DNA from: Climacteris rufus | Taxonomy: Eukaryota; Chordata; Aves; Passeriformes; Climacteridae | Assembly (NCBI GenBank): GCA_013398175.1 | Contig: VZRZ01002348.1 | Span: 177,565 to 241,564 of the forward strand | Direction of reading: 5' to 3' | Length of the DNA stretch: 64,000 nucleotides | Part shown: in pieces, positions 45,320 to 57,000 of the stretch | How positions within the stretch are numbered: position 1 is the stretch's first letter | How the letters are laid out: every line of letters begins with the position of its first letter | Notes under the pieces: generated by a model | What the model was told of the DNA's origin: nothing | Databases searched by the model: none | Seen by the model: only the letters and a program-made list of their open reading frames with translations | Program-made: the position numbers and the translations under genes

Positions 45320-45402
45320 TTCATAGATTTTGCAGCCAGAAGGGACTGTTAGAATCTGACTTCCTGCATCAACAGGGGTGAGCAGATTTCCCCCATTTCC
45401 CC
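45320..45402 (-). mobile_element. Ancient CR1-type LINE tail (minus orientation)
   Basis: ATTCATAGATTTTGCAGCCA then GAAGGGACTGTTAGAATCTG then ACTTCCTGCATCAACAGG resembles the tail of an old CR1 lineage, best known from turtles and as fossils in birds (TTCATAGATTCTAAGGCCAGAAGGGACCATT...CTGACCTCCTGCATAACACAGG). It is diverged and about 80 bp long. Confidence 0.6.
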
Positions 45403-46515
45403 ATTACACACAGCTGAAGGATTGAAAGATTACATTCCTTTCCTGTTGGCAGGGGAGTTGTTTGGAACCGCTGTGGGAAGATGCTACGTGTACCTTGGAA
45501 GTGCTGAGCATCCTCCCCTTGCCCCCGACACCAGTGGGAGGCTTTGCTCACTCAGTTCATGCTGCATTTGGCGCTGTAGGGGCTGGGCATGGAGGCTGAA
45601 AGGCCTCATTGCACCCAGTGTGGAAGCACTTCCCCTTGGAGGGTTTGTGCCTGTGACACAAACATCACAAACATGCTGCTCCTCTTTGCAGCGAGGTGAG
45701 CACAGGTTGAGGTGGGAAGTACTGACAGTAGATTGGAGGTGAATTCAACTGTTCTAAGCAGGAAAGGCTTATGCAGAGGTAGATAAGGGACCTGGCAGTG
45801 GTTAGCACTGCCATCTTAAAAATCACTTGATGCCAAGGAATAACACCTCCATGGCAGTCAAGGCACAAGTGTGTATTTCCTAAGACATCAGTCAGAACTG
45901 GCACAGCAGCCACACCACAGAGATCTCTGGGACAGGCACAATTTGCCAGGGAGAAACCTCACACCTACCAAAGACATCAACCCTCTCCCCATCTCCCAGT
46001 TCCCAGAAAACATCCACTATCAGTTTTAATTTACCCAGAGCTGTACTCAGACTTGCTGATGGCCTTAAAATGAAGCTCAAACCCCCACTTCTCTTGCCAT
46101 CATCTGAGAACAGATTAACCACGAGTGCTGACACTCAGGTCTGTGTGAGATTCACTGCACCATTGCTCCATGTGCCAGCTCTGGGGTAGGTAATAAAGGA
46201 GTTAAATTCACTTTTTGGTGGTATGTAAGAATGAATAAACTCTGAGTGTGTTTACTGAAATGCCTCCTCTGTATACCTTTGTAGGTGTCAGTCTCAAACT
46301 GAACTTCAACATTTCTCTGCCATTTTACCATCCATAACGCCGAGTGTGTTGGTGTCTTACCTCGACCACTAAGAGAGCTCCTTGCTCTCCAGACAATCTC
46401 TTCTTCCATATCATTGATGTGATTTCTCCCTGTGATTCTCAGTGATGCCCAGTTAGTGCATTCCTATTGACCATTTCATACAAGGACCTCACATTTCATG
46501 TGTATTGATAAATTA
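45403..46515. other. Unique sequence with no recognised gene or repeat
   Basis: The longest frame, 106 codons (45422-45742), has no recognisable domain. No repeat tail was recognised. Confidence 0.4.
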
Positions 46516-46519
46516 AGTT

Positions 46520-46615
46520 CTGTAAAAGTCCTGTGAGGCATTATATGTTCCCTGTGTTATGATGGGAAGCTGATCATGGAGCAGACTTGGTGACATTCTC
46601 ACTCCTTGCAAAGCT
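46520..46615 (-). mobile_element. Possible MIR-like fossil (minus orientation)
   Basis: AAAAGTCCTGTGAGGCATTA then TATGTTCCCTGTGTTATGAT then GGGAAGCTGATCATGG resembles the reverse MIR tail (CTGTGAGGTAGGTATTATTATCCCCATTTTACAGATGGGGAAACTGAGG). The match is patchy. Confidence 0.35.
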
Positions 46616-47795
46616 AGACCAAGAGCTAGAGCCTCACCTTGCACCTCTGAAGACTTTGTTTGGAACAGAGGATGTGTCTCCCTCCCTTACAGTACCACTC
46701 TGGATGATTTCCCACTTTGCTGTTTAAATGCAGCTGAAGAACAAATCAGTCTTTCCCCCTGTGCTGCAGTTTATTTCTACAAAGTACTGCACAAACACAA
46801 CTCTCTTAGAATTCATACCATCTACACATTTCCTGACAGAACCTATCCCTTTTACCTCCTGGACTCTGATCCTGAACCCAAGGCCGTGCTAAGCCTGAGG
46901 AGTTCTGCAGGATAATTCTGCTATGCACTCCCAGGTCTGGCACTTTCTCTCACAGCCAGTTGTTCAGAGGGATGTGCACATTTGCAAGATTATGTTTTGG
47001 CTTGTGGCAGCAGAAATCAGAAACAGATTATTTGAAATGAGCAGCTCCTACCATTCTATCTCCAGGCCAGGTGGACATGGATGACCTAGAAGGATATATT
47101 TAGCAGTGAACACTTCAGACTGCAGTGCCTGTGTGTATCCAGTTACTAACTGTTAATCATGTCTTCTTCCCCTAAATTGGCCAACCCGAAGGACACCTGG
47201 CAATTCTGGAACATTCCTGTTAGATTACTAATATCAATATTAAGTGAAAGAGCTTGAAGAATGTCACATTAGTTTCTGATGGCTCCCTTCCGCCATACTT
47301 CTGGCCAGCAGGCTTTGGCAGATGTGGCTCCATTCTGTCCAAATGCAATCCAGGGTTTAAGAATGTGCTCACTTTCCTGGGACCATCTGTTTGCTTTTCT
47401 GCTGAAGGAACTCCAGCCTCTTTGGCAACCTCTATGTATTGTACTCAATAAATCCTGACATGTAGCAAATTTTTTTTGGCAGATCTTGAATCTGAATGTC
47501 ATCCAAATTGTTCATTATTGATATTAAAACCGATTTGTGCATCACCAACCATTAAAGGAATGCACTAAATATCTCCATGAATGAGAAACCGAGTAGTCCA
47601 TCAGAATACATTTATCAGCAGCAATGTTAAAATGGAAGAAGAGTTCTAGGGCTTTTCCTGCTATTGCAGAAGCCCATATCTAAGAGCAGCTGCAGGACCC
47701 AAAATGTACAAAGAGCCAAGGTACAAGATCAAAAGTCAAAAGAAAGGCATCTGTCCTGAGGACTACCTCATCTGGTCCATCACGTGCTGTCTGGA
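46616..47795. other. Unique sequence with no recognised gene or repeat
   Basis: Short frames only. A T8 tract lies near 47471. Nothing else was recognised. Confidence 0.4.
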
Positions 47796-47799
47796 GCGG

Positions 47800-47905
47800 G
47801 GAGGCAGAACCTTGCACCTATTCCTTACTCTGCTACAAATCCATTGTGTGACCACAGCAAGGTCTCTGTACCCTACATGGGTTTGCAACATCCTCTTCAC
47901 ACTGT
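47800..47905 (+). mobile_element. MIR-like SINE fossil (plus orientation)
   Basis: CTATTCCTTACTCTGCTACA then AATCCATTGTGTGACCACAG then CAAGGTCTCTGTACCC tracks the MIR core (GGCTCTGCCACTTACTAGCTGTGTGACCTTGGGCAAGTCACTT). Identity is modest. Confidence 0.42.
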
Positions 47906-48728
47906 ACACTGTAGGATTTTCAAGACATCATCAGGCTTGTAAAATAGCAAATGTGAATTTTTTTAGTATACCCTGATGGCCAGGATGGTCATCTGTAGAA
48001 TGACAAAGTACAGTGACGCTTTCAAAGCGAATATCTACAAAAAACAATGATGTGTACTTTCTCCTCATGTAGAGTGTATACCCACGTCATCTTTAAATAA
48101 AAATGAATAATTTTCTAGATAAGGAAATTGGTGTAAAATTGAGTTTACCACTTATTTTTAAGGTCTGATCTCCATTGGAGTTTTGCGTAAGTACTGTGGG
48201 ATTATTGGGCTCCAGTTGTTTCTGGTGTTTCAGTTGTCAGCATTCAGATGCCATATTTCACAGGTTTGTTCACAAAAAGACTTGCAGAAGTTTTGGAAAA
48301 AATCTTATCATTAGATCTTCCAGAAAGAAATGGACTTTGTTTCTTGTTAAAAACAAATTTAAAAAAAAATCTCTTCTTAGTCAATGTAACAATCTACCCT
48401 GACACACCACATTGAGAACAAGGATTCTGGTGATATTTATTCATCTTTCCTTGCTCCTTTCTGCACCAATTACCATTGAAAATTTTGACCTGAAGCTTTT
48501 GTCCTTTATAATGTGTTGGACATGGATGACACAAAGTAGAAACCAGACAACTGTTGCAATGGCACTTGGACTGGACAGTCCCACAGAAATAGTTGGATCC
48601 AAACCCAAGGGTTGGCTGCAGAAGAACCATCACCGTTTTCCTTCCTTTGCTTTTTTCCTTTGCAGCAGCTGGCTCAGGAATGTCTCATTTCTAGTGAAGC
48701 TTTTCTCCATGAACCAAGTGGGTTGTAC
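47906..48728. other. Unique sequence with no recognised gene
   Basis: AT-rich. The 200-codon frame beginning at 48412 continues into the CR1 tail at 48.73 kb; its C-terminal third is translated CR1 and its N-terminal part has no domain, so I do not call it a gene. Confidence 0.45.
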
Positions 48729-48730
48729 AA

Positions 48731-48998
48731 AGCTGGGGGCTGGTTTCTTTTCTCAGGTAACAAATGACAGGATGAAAGGAAATGGCCTCAAATTGTGCCA
48801 GGGGAGGTTTAGGTTGAACATTAGCAGAAAATTCTTCACCAAAAGGGTTGTGGTGAAGTCACCATGCCTGGAGGGATTTAAAGGCCCTGTGGATGTGGCA
48901 CTTGGGGACACGGGTCAATGGTGGCCTTGGCAGTGCTGGGGAATGGTTGGATTCGATGATCTCAGAGCTCCTCTGCAGTCTAAAGGATTCTGTGGTTC
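48731..48998 (+). mobile_element. CR1 3' tail (plus orientation), older type with internal deletion
   Basis: It runs from GGCTGGTTTCTTTTCTCAGG then TAACAAATGACAGGATGAAA, through GCCTCAAATTGTGCCAGGGG and AAATTCTTCACCAAAAGGGT, to GGATTCGATGATCTCAGAGC and AAGGATTCTGTGG. The CR1 segment expected between AAAGGGTTGT and GTCACCATCCCTGGAGG (around GCATTGGAACAGGCTGCCCAGG) is missing, an internal deletion of roughly 30 bp. The end of a spurious 200-codon frame covers it. Confidence 0.9.
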
Positions 48999-48999
48999 C

Positions 49000-50195
49000 T
49001 TCTATGTGGAGTGAACAGGCAGCCTCGGCAGCACGCTAAACTTTTGAACTTTTCCTATATATTCTCCAGACACTCTTGCAGATCCTTCCCCAGTTAATTT
49101 AATGCTGCTGAAAGGCTGCAGATTGATAGCTCAGAAGACCAAAGCCTGTTGTTACAAGCAGGTAATTATTCAGTAGGATAAATGCTTCCTCCCACTGCCC
49201 CGTCACGGTGACTCCAGCCTGGGAGCAGCCAGACCAGGGCTAGGATGGGGGCACTGACTCTGCTGCAGTTCCAAAATCTGTCTCCTCATCCAGTTCAGTG
49301 CCAGTCACAGGCCTAGCATGGATTTTAGGATGTAGCTATCTCTCCACTAGAAAATGGAGGGGGGGTGCCAACACTTACAGATCTCTCTATTACCAAACTG
49401 GCTCTGTTACAAGTGGCACACAGTGATTTCTGTGAGTGGCCTTCCAGCCTCAAGGCAGGGCACAAGGGTTTGAGAAAATGTGTTAACAATATCACCCAGT
49501 GCAACAAGGGAACTGTACTTTTAATCAGCTCTGCTCCTTGAGGTGATCTCTCTCTCCTGCTCTGCTCCTCCCAGCACAGCACAGGCTCTGCAGCAGAGCA
49601 GGGGAAAGCACTTCCCTGGCTTTGAGGGGTTTTGTTTCCTTATCAAGACTGGTGTTTTTTATCATTGCTGCTCTTCTGGTTTGTCTCACTTTCATCAAAC
49701 TGCTGGGCCTATTAAATGAACAGAGGATCACTCCATATATTTCAGTTGGCTTTAAAACCCCTTCTGTGCTACCCTGCTTTTCACTGTTACAACCTCTTCT
49801 CCTCTTCACTGGGCCACGTTCCCCTGTAGACACTGACACTCAGTCAACATTTCCTGCTTTCCTCTGCAGATGAGTGCAAAATCCTCTTGTACCTTGTGTA
49901 CTCCTTGCAATGTGAATCTGTATGAATCAGTGCAGTGGGAACAGAGATGACAATTGGAATTGATCAGTTAATAACTGATGAGATTAATATATGTCCTTAA
50001 GGTGAGGTTCTGCTCCTGGTCATTCATTACTGCCTGAAATCTCCTGGCTTTGCTGGGGCAGGCACTGCTCAGGGTGGGACACAGGGAGCTTTGCATATTT
50101 ATGGGATTCTTCTACTGTATGAACTGGCAACTTTGCTACCAATCCTTTTCCATCTCTGTCTCTATTAAATGCTCATATGCCCCAGGGTTGTATAA
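49000..50195. other. Unique sequence with no recognised gene or repeat
   Basis: Short frames only, for example 104 codons (49525-49839 minus). No domain or repeat recognised. Confidence 0.4.
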
Positions 50196-50204
50196 CTGGC
50201 TGAG

Positions 50205-50330
50205 AGGACAACCTCATGGATGTCAGGAAGTCTGAATTTATTTCCTATACCATGTTGGATAATGGATTCTCCATGGGTTTGGATTTCCATTTGTAAATCT
50301 GGGATACTAATTCCTAACCTGTTCCTGGAA
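50205..50330 (+). mobile_element. Possible MIR-like fossil (plus orientation)
   Basis: GGAAGTCTGAATTTATTTCC and, further on, GGGTTTGGATTTCCATTTGT then AAATCTGGGATACTAATTCC then TAACCTG resemble MIR middle and tail segments (CTCAGTTTCCTCATCTGTAAAATGGGGATAATAATACCTACCT). The match is moderate and gapped. Confidence 0.38.
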
Positions 50331-51765
50331 TTTATAAAGCTTAATGGATAAGAAGTTTTACCTAATTAAGCAGAAGTGATTGGTATGGAAGAAGATAAGA
50401 GGCTGGCTCTGATTTGTGCCCTGGTGTTCAGATGTGATCTTTACCCCAACCAGTTCTGCTAACACACCAAATGTTCCAGCATGGCTGGTAACATCCCCAG
50501 TCCCAGGTATAATATCTTTGCAAGTCACTACATAATGCTGTGGCAGATAATTCTGACAGCTAGCTCCCAGAGGAAATAACAGCAATCAGAAACCTGAACA
50601 CCTTCCAGTGAAAGTACAAGATGTACTCCTGAACTTGCCTTCTCAGTCATCAAGGCTCAGCAGCATGTACATTAGGAACAGAAACAAACCCTTTCCAAAT
50701 AAAACACCAGGCTGCTTACACAGGGGAGGACAGGAGAAAGAAAGCATCTGAAGGATGTTACTCATCTCCTTTAATCCACTGCTCTGAAGTGCACCAATAC
50801 ACGGTGTGGGAATGGCACGAGGAATGACACAGCCTCATGAGTCAAGCAGGGCTTGGGGCAAATACTGGTGGCCACCTATGCTCAATTTCTTTGGAAAAAA
50901 TGGAGCCAATAAACACTTACTGCCCTGCAAAGACTGCAACTCTTGTTTCTTAGGAGCAAAGCTGCCACTGCAATGTGCACCAGATGGTAGGAAAAGCTTT
51001 GCAGTTCAATAGCACCTTCTATCTGCAAGACTCTGCTAAAATAATAATAATTGTTCTGCTCTATCTAGTGGAACATAATAATGAAATGGAAAACAGATTT
51101 TTTTTTTTTTTGCCTGTGGGACGTAAAAATAATTGATTTTGGACTATAATTTCTAATAGTAGGACTGTGGAAGTCCCCAAAACTTCCTAGGAGCTGGGAG
51201 CACATTCCAGAAAGATGACTCAGTGCTGCTCACTCTTATTCTACTTGTTCTTGTTCACCAAACATCCTGTGCTGGCCACTGTTGGAGAGAAGATATGAGG
51301 ATATGGCGTTATGGGAATCTTTGGTCTGAGGTGGCATAACGAATCTTACATCTTTATGGTGTAGCTCACATTGGATTCATTGGGAAATGGATGTGTTGGA
51401 AGTAGAATAAGCAGTGGCTTTGTCATGTCAATGCCACAAACACAGGAATCATGTATAAATAACAGCTGGGGGGATTTTCAGGAGGCCTCTCTCCTCTGCA
51501 AGAAGGATTTCAGTGTTCCAGGTGAAAGCACTCAGAAGGGTAAAACTATCCTCAGGATCAGGGCCAACCACTCCAGCTCTTTTATTTCAAGCATTTGGAT
51601 ATTCTTTCCTCCAGCTCTAGTGAATTTATAAATATTTGTAGTGGTTCAGATGTTGAAGTGGAATAAGATGATCTTACTTTACAAGTGTTAAATGTATTTC
51701 CTCACAAAACAATTGCCACTCTGTGACAACAACACGTGACCTTTTGATGGCTGCAATAACAATCT
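50331..51765. other. Unique sequence; T14 tract inside
   Basis: A T14 run lies at 51098-51111. CAATAGCACCTTCTATCTGC near 51008 faintly resembles an old SINE-like tail but is too short to call. No gene was recognised. Confidence 0.4.
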
Positions 51766-51769
51766 GGGC

Positions 51770-51856
51770 CATCTGAAAGGGCTGGGAGGGGGCGTTGGAA
51801 CGAGATGATCTTTAGGGACCCTTCCAACCCAAACCATCCTTGTGATGATTCTTTGT
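51770..51856 (+). mobile_element. Short CR1 3' terminus (plus orientation)
   Basis: GGCGTTGGAACGAGATGATC then TTTAGGGACCCTTCCAACCC then AAACCATCCTTGTGATGATT is the last ~85 bp of a CR1. Confidence 0.88.
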
Positions 51857-52528
51857 CTTGTACATATTTGCTGAAAACTGGGGCTAAAGTCACACATCCC
51901 TACCTCAACAGCCACTTTAGGTGTACAAGTCTTGTTATTGACCTTGCAGAGCCACAGACTATTTTCTGTACAGATGTACCACAACTGAAAGATTATTTGA
52001 TCAAACCTAATAATTAATTCAGCAATTATTGAATCCACTAAAAACTGTTGCTTAGAAAGCAAATTCCGTGGGGCAGGGGTAGATGGGATCTGTGTGTTAG
52101 GTATGACACAAAACACATTGACCACATCAATAGCAAACAGGGATCCAAAATGTCAAAAAGTTATTGAACACAGAATTCAGCAATTTCTTTTTATCTGAGT
52201 TTGATAGTCCCACTGTAGCAGCTGATTTCAACAGAACCACTTGCCTCCTCAAATCAAATCAAGTATTTTGGAAATAAATTCTGAAACTGTAAAAAGCGAA
52301 CCCTCAGAATTGAGCTGCAGCTGAGTGATCCCACTCATATGATCTGGAGAGGGGAAATTTTGATTTGTGTGACAATTTAATGATTTACAAGGTAAAGCTC
52401 TCATGTGATAGCAGGGCAGAAATACAATTCTACTGGAGTAGGAAAAAAACAGAGAGGATTTGGATATATGGAAAGTGTTCTGTAAATTCAAGACAGCAAT
52501 AATATTGCTATCTGTTACTTTTATCCCA
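51857..52528. other. Unique sequence with no recognised gene or repeat
   Basis: AT-rich, with short frames only. Confidence 0.4.
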
Positions 52529-52672
52529 GGAATCATAGAATGGCCTGGGTTGGAAGGGTCACTAAAAATCATCCAGTTCCAACCCTCTGCCACGGGCAGG
52601 GCCAGCTTCCACTGGACCAGGTTACTCCAAGCCCTGTCCAGCCTGGCCTTGGACACTTCCAGGGATAAGACA
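52529..52672 (-). mobile_element. CR1 3' tail (minus orientation)
   Basis: GGAATCATAGAATGGCCTGG then GTTGGAAGGGTCACTAAAAA then TCATCCAGTTCCAACCC, followed by CACGGGCAGGGCCAGCTTCC and GGCCTTGGACACTTCCAGGG, is the reverse complement of a CR1 tail of the younger type. Confidence 0.9.
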
Positions 52673-55600
52673 TCAACAACAAATAGTTACAAACTGAATA
52701 TGAAGTTAAATGTAAATGGGAACAACTGATGCGTGCTTAAAGTATGGAGTTAATCTCCCATGGTTTCTTCCTTTCACTTTTATTAATTCTAAAAATTAAT
52801 TACTGCAAATGATTTGGTTAGTCAAAATAGAGGTATCAAATTATAAATTGATTTTTTTTAACAAGTTATATAAAACCATGATACAAAAGTTCACAGTAAT
52901 TAGCCCCCTACTAACAGTTAAATAGAAATCAGAGTAAGCCTGTTTTGGTTCTTTTTCTTTTATCAAAATGATCTAATTCTCAGATTTTTATCACATTGGA
53001 CTGGTGAGCCATATGTATAATGCTATCAAAAATTAAAACAGCACAAAATATTGACATTTGGGGAGCAGAGACGGAAGAGGGATTTCAACATTTAACCATG
53101 AATCACATTCTTCAGTGTCGAGAAGGAAGTCCAATTCTTGTTAATAATTGCAAGGCAGGCTGTTGCAGGAATGCTGTCCAGCACAGCATCCTGCATGGTT
53201 CCTCCTGCCCTGTCCAGGAAAACCATTCCCTGCATGCCAGAACCAGCTCAGTTTGGGAGATATGGCCACTCCTGCATCCATCAGGGATAGCCATCTTCCC
53301 AGTCCCAACGTGCAGGCACACCCTGCTCCCAGACAAGCAATGACAAGATTTATCTTTCTCTGAGAAGGTTAGTGGGGAGTAATGCTGAGGTCTGGCAACA
53401 CTGACAACAAGATTGCTGTTGTACAGGGCTGGCTGTTCCCTATGCTCCCAGGAGTTCTCACAGCAGCAGAGGGAAACCACAGGTTTCTTTCAAAATCAAG
53501 CAGTCCATTACTATGTTACATGTACGGTTTGATGATTGATTGACACTTGGCAAGAGATGCTGTAAAATCTCCTGGATTAAGGAGAGAAGTGGTTTGCAAG
53601 ACAGAGAAGGTTTTTACTCAGATTAAATCCTGCTAATGCACCATTTCTGTAGGAAGTCTGTCTGAGGAGCACTGGAGGAAGGTGACAGGGAGCTCTTGCT
53701 CTCCTAAACTGAGGGTCAACTGACTGCATCCAGATGTTCTGGCACAGCTGTGCAGCCCTTTCAGCTGTTAACCCTCCCTTCTCACCGTCCTTGCCCTTCA
53801 TATTGAGTAAAGTGCTCTTGCAGAGTCACCCAAAGCACCTTCCCTCTCCTGAAAGCTCCTTGAGCACCAGAACCCCAGTGCTGGGTCCCTGGGGTTGGCT
53901 CTTCAGCTGGGGGACCCAGCCCAGGGTAACACGATCCACCTGAACTCTGAAACTAAAATAAACTGAAAATGAGGTGACAAACTCCTGGTAGCATCATTTT
54001 TTCTTAACACCACCCTAGCTGGCAGGTTGGAGAGGGAATAGCATCTTGCAGGAGCTCTGCTTTATGTGAACAACCACATTATCCTGGAGGAGAGTTCCTG
54101 ACAGGGCTGCAGTGCTATCGCTCTGAGCAGGAAATAGCTTAATCCTATCATAATCTCCCTGCAATTTTCCTCTGTATTTTGATGTATATTGTTCCAAAGA
54201 TACAATTTTATTTGAAATAGAGTTTCTTTCAGACTCTGAAGTGTCAAATTTAATTTCAAGAGTTTTTATTGTAGGACCAATTTTTTTTTTTTTAGTGAGA
54301 GATTAGAAGTGTAGTAAATATCCAGCACCGAGTTCCTGCTCTGCAAATTTAACTGTTTTCAAGGCAGATACAGATCAAGAATTGACATTTATTCCCTCAC
54401 TGTTACCTACACTTTAGATTTTTTCAAATGTTTTTATTCACTATCGCCTCTGGACCAGCAACATCAAAACATTATGTTTGGAAAGATCATTCCTGTGGGG
54501 ACTCTGCACTGCAGGAGTGCAGCTTTTCAGACTGCCTGTATCAGTTTTGGATGGAAATCTCTGCACTGTCACTTCAGAGAACTCAGTCCAGCAGGTGGTT
54601 TATGATGCCGAGAAAGCTGTACTGGAAAAAAAGGAATGCTGGATTTTGTTAGCAGAAACAAAGTTTACTGTGGATCCGTGCCAAGGAAGATGAGGTTTAC
54701 AAGTACAATACTCCTGATGCACACGAGACATTATATCAGTGGTAAGAAATTTATTGCAATCATCTTCCTATTTCCATTTCTTGCCTTCTTTTGGTGACAT
54801 AATAGTGTGAAGAGGAAAGGTCACACCTTGATGCCAAGATGATTCATAACTTTAATACCAGAAGGAACAACTGACCTAAACAATCTTTGGCTAAAGTGTC
54901 TTTCCAGCAGTGCTTTCAGTCTTGATCCAAAGCCAAACAAATAGAGAAATATCCACCACAAGGTTACTGTGAGATGTCCAGAACCACCAGCCTGAGGAGG
55001 GAGGTTGATATATCCAGTGGATTTCTCGGAGAAGCCAAGACAGAGGTGACCAAGCCCTACACAGAATTGTCTTTCAGTGGAGATGGCCCCATGGCCGGGG
55101 CTTCTCTGCAGACAAGACTGATGGTAGGTCTTGTTGCACATGCCAAAACTAGTCTGGAAGTAAAACTATGAAGTGGAGTTGTGATGGTTTTCCTAATGTA
55201 CAGTATTGACAAAGCCGTGGATATGCAAAAGGAATGAAACCAAGACCAGCACAATGGCTTTGCTGCTTTGGGAAAACTGCTCTGTTGTGCAGTCCCTTGG
55301 TGAGTGAGGTGAACGTCCTTCTATTGCTTTGCCTGCTCTGTTTGGCTGTGCATGAAGGCAGACGGAAGATGGGAAGGAGAGAGCAGAAACAGTGTGGGGA
55401 GGGAGAAATCTGGGCCACCTTTTCTGTGTCTAAACTGCAGATTGGGCTCTGAGAAGAGACCTGGGAGTAGGAAAGTGCTGCAGGTACAGCCCCACTGATG
55501 GCGGGCAGGCCCAGTCCTGACTCCGGTGGGTTGGAAGCATTTGTGACTCCAAAGGAAGTTCTACCTACAGCAGGTTAATATTATCCAGAGGACACTGAGC

Positions 55601-57000
55601 CAAGCTGTCAGAGAAACTACTGCTTTAAAAAACCAGTAACTGTGTCACAGCATGACAAACATATGCACAGATTGATTTTGGCTACAAACCAATAAATCCG
55701 TACAACCAAAGAGCCCAGCTTTTATTTGTAACCAGGAGGATACAATTAGGATATGACCTGCTCCCACAACAGTCAGGCTAGCAAGGAAAAGCCGATGGCT
55801 CTTGAAATACTTCTGCTTGAAGAAAATTTTGGTACCAAGTATGACAAGAAAAATGTAAAAGATAAAATAGAAGCAAATGGAGATGTGAGGTGTATGCTTG
55901 GCAAAACAGGTTTGGGTGGGAATAAATCAGATTGAGAAATCCAAAAGAAAGCCAGAAGTCTTGAAACGGGTGATTAATAGAAAGATAGACCAAGGTTCAG
56001 AAGTTTTTATTTATCAGAAGATCCCATTTGAAGAGGCAGATTGTCTCATACTCCTGTGTTACCACTTAAATCCAATTACATCTGGTAGAAATAAAAGCTG
56101 ACAGACACAGCAGGTGTTATCAATGCGGTTTTTGGTAAGCAGCCATTCATACATAGGCCATCACCAGTACCCAAATGGGCACCTTTGGCAACCTCAGCAA
56201 AGAACCTGGGTATTGAACTGGAAAGTGTTTTCCTAGCCCAGAACAGAGAGGCTTGTTGAGGGCAACAGAGTGTGGAGCCAGGTATTACAGAGCTGCTGCT
56301 CACTGCTCCCTGAATGACCAGCTACATCAGCTTAGACCATTTCACATCTTTCCCCAAAAGTGCCCCTCCAGTTTGCTTCTACTCCACAAGACCCCAGGCC
56401 AGTTCCTCTCTTCCTTTCATTTTCTTCTTACACAGGAGCTAAATAAAATCCTGTGCAAGTTTTGAAGAGATGTAATAAAGATTATATCCCGCGTTTAGAT
56501 TAGAGAGAAAACTGGGATGGAGAGGGGATGCATAATCAACCTCGAGGACATAAACTGCCAAAACAGCCTTGGAATTGGGATGAAAATTTAGTTTGGGTAG
56601 AGTTTGCTGTTAATTGGCACTTGAGGAGGCTCTTGTACATCCCTTGGAAACATTTGGTGGTGCAGTTTGGTGGGGCAGTGTGTCTGCATGGTTTGTGTAC
56701 AACATCCTTTGGTTCTGTCCTGCAAATACCAACATTCTGCCACCTGCAGTGACACATCATGTCACCAGGACCAATTTCACTGTTGTTTTCCTTTGTCAGG
56801 TAAAGATTGGTGCTGGTAGCTTCATGTAGATGATCACAGAGCTCATTTACACAAAGGTCCCAAGCTCTACAGTCATGACCCCAAGATATAGTTGTCACAT
56901 TACAAACATAAAAGATTTCAAATTATATTAGCTTGATTTGCATCAATGCCCACCTGCAGCTCTCCTAATTTATCTTTTTCAATGTTTCCTTTAGTTTCTC
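52673..57000. other. Long unique stretch without recognised gene or repeat
   Basis: Over about 4.3 kb I recognise no transposon tail. A T13 run lies at 54281-54293. Frames reach 122 codons (53112-53480 minus) with no domain. 56880-56960 is AT-rich and element-like. Confidence 0.4.

Noticed and set aside
48412..49014. 200-codon plus-strand open frame with a hydrophobic start resembling a signal peptide
   Set aside because: The last third is translated CR1 and the rest has no domain. The hydrophobic start (ILVIFIHLSLLL) comes from a TTTATT-rich stretch.
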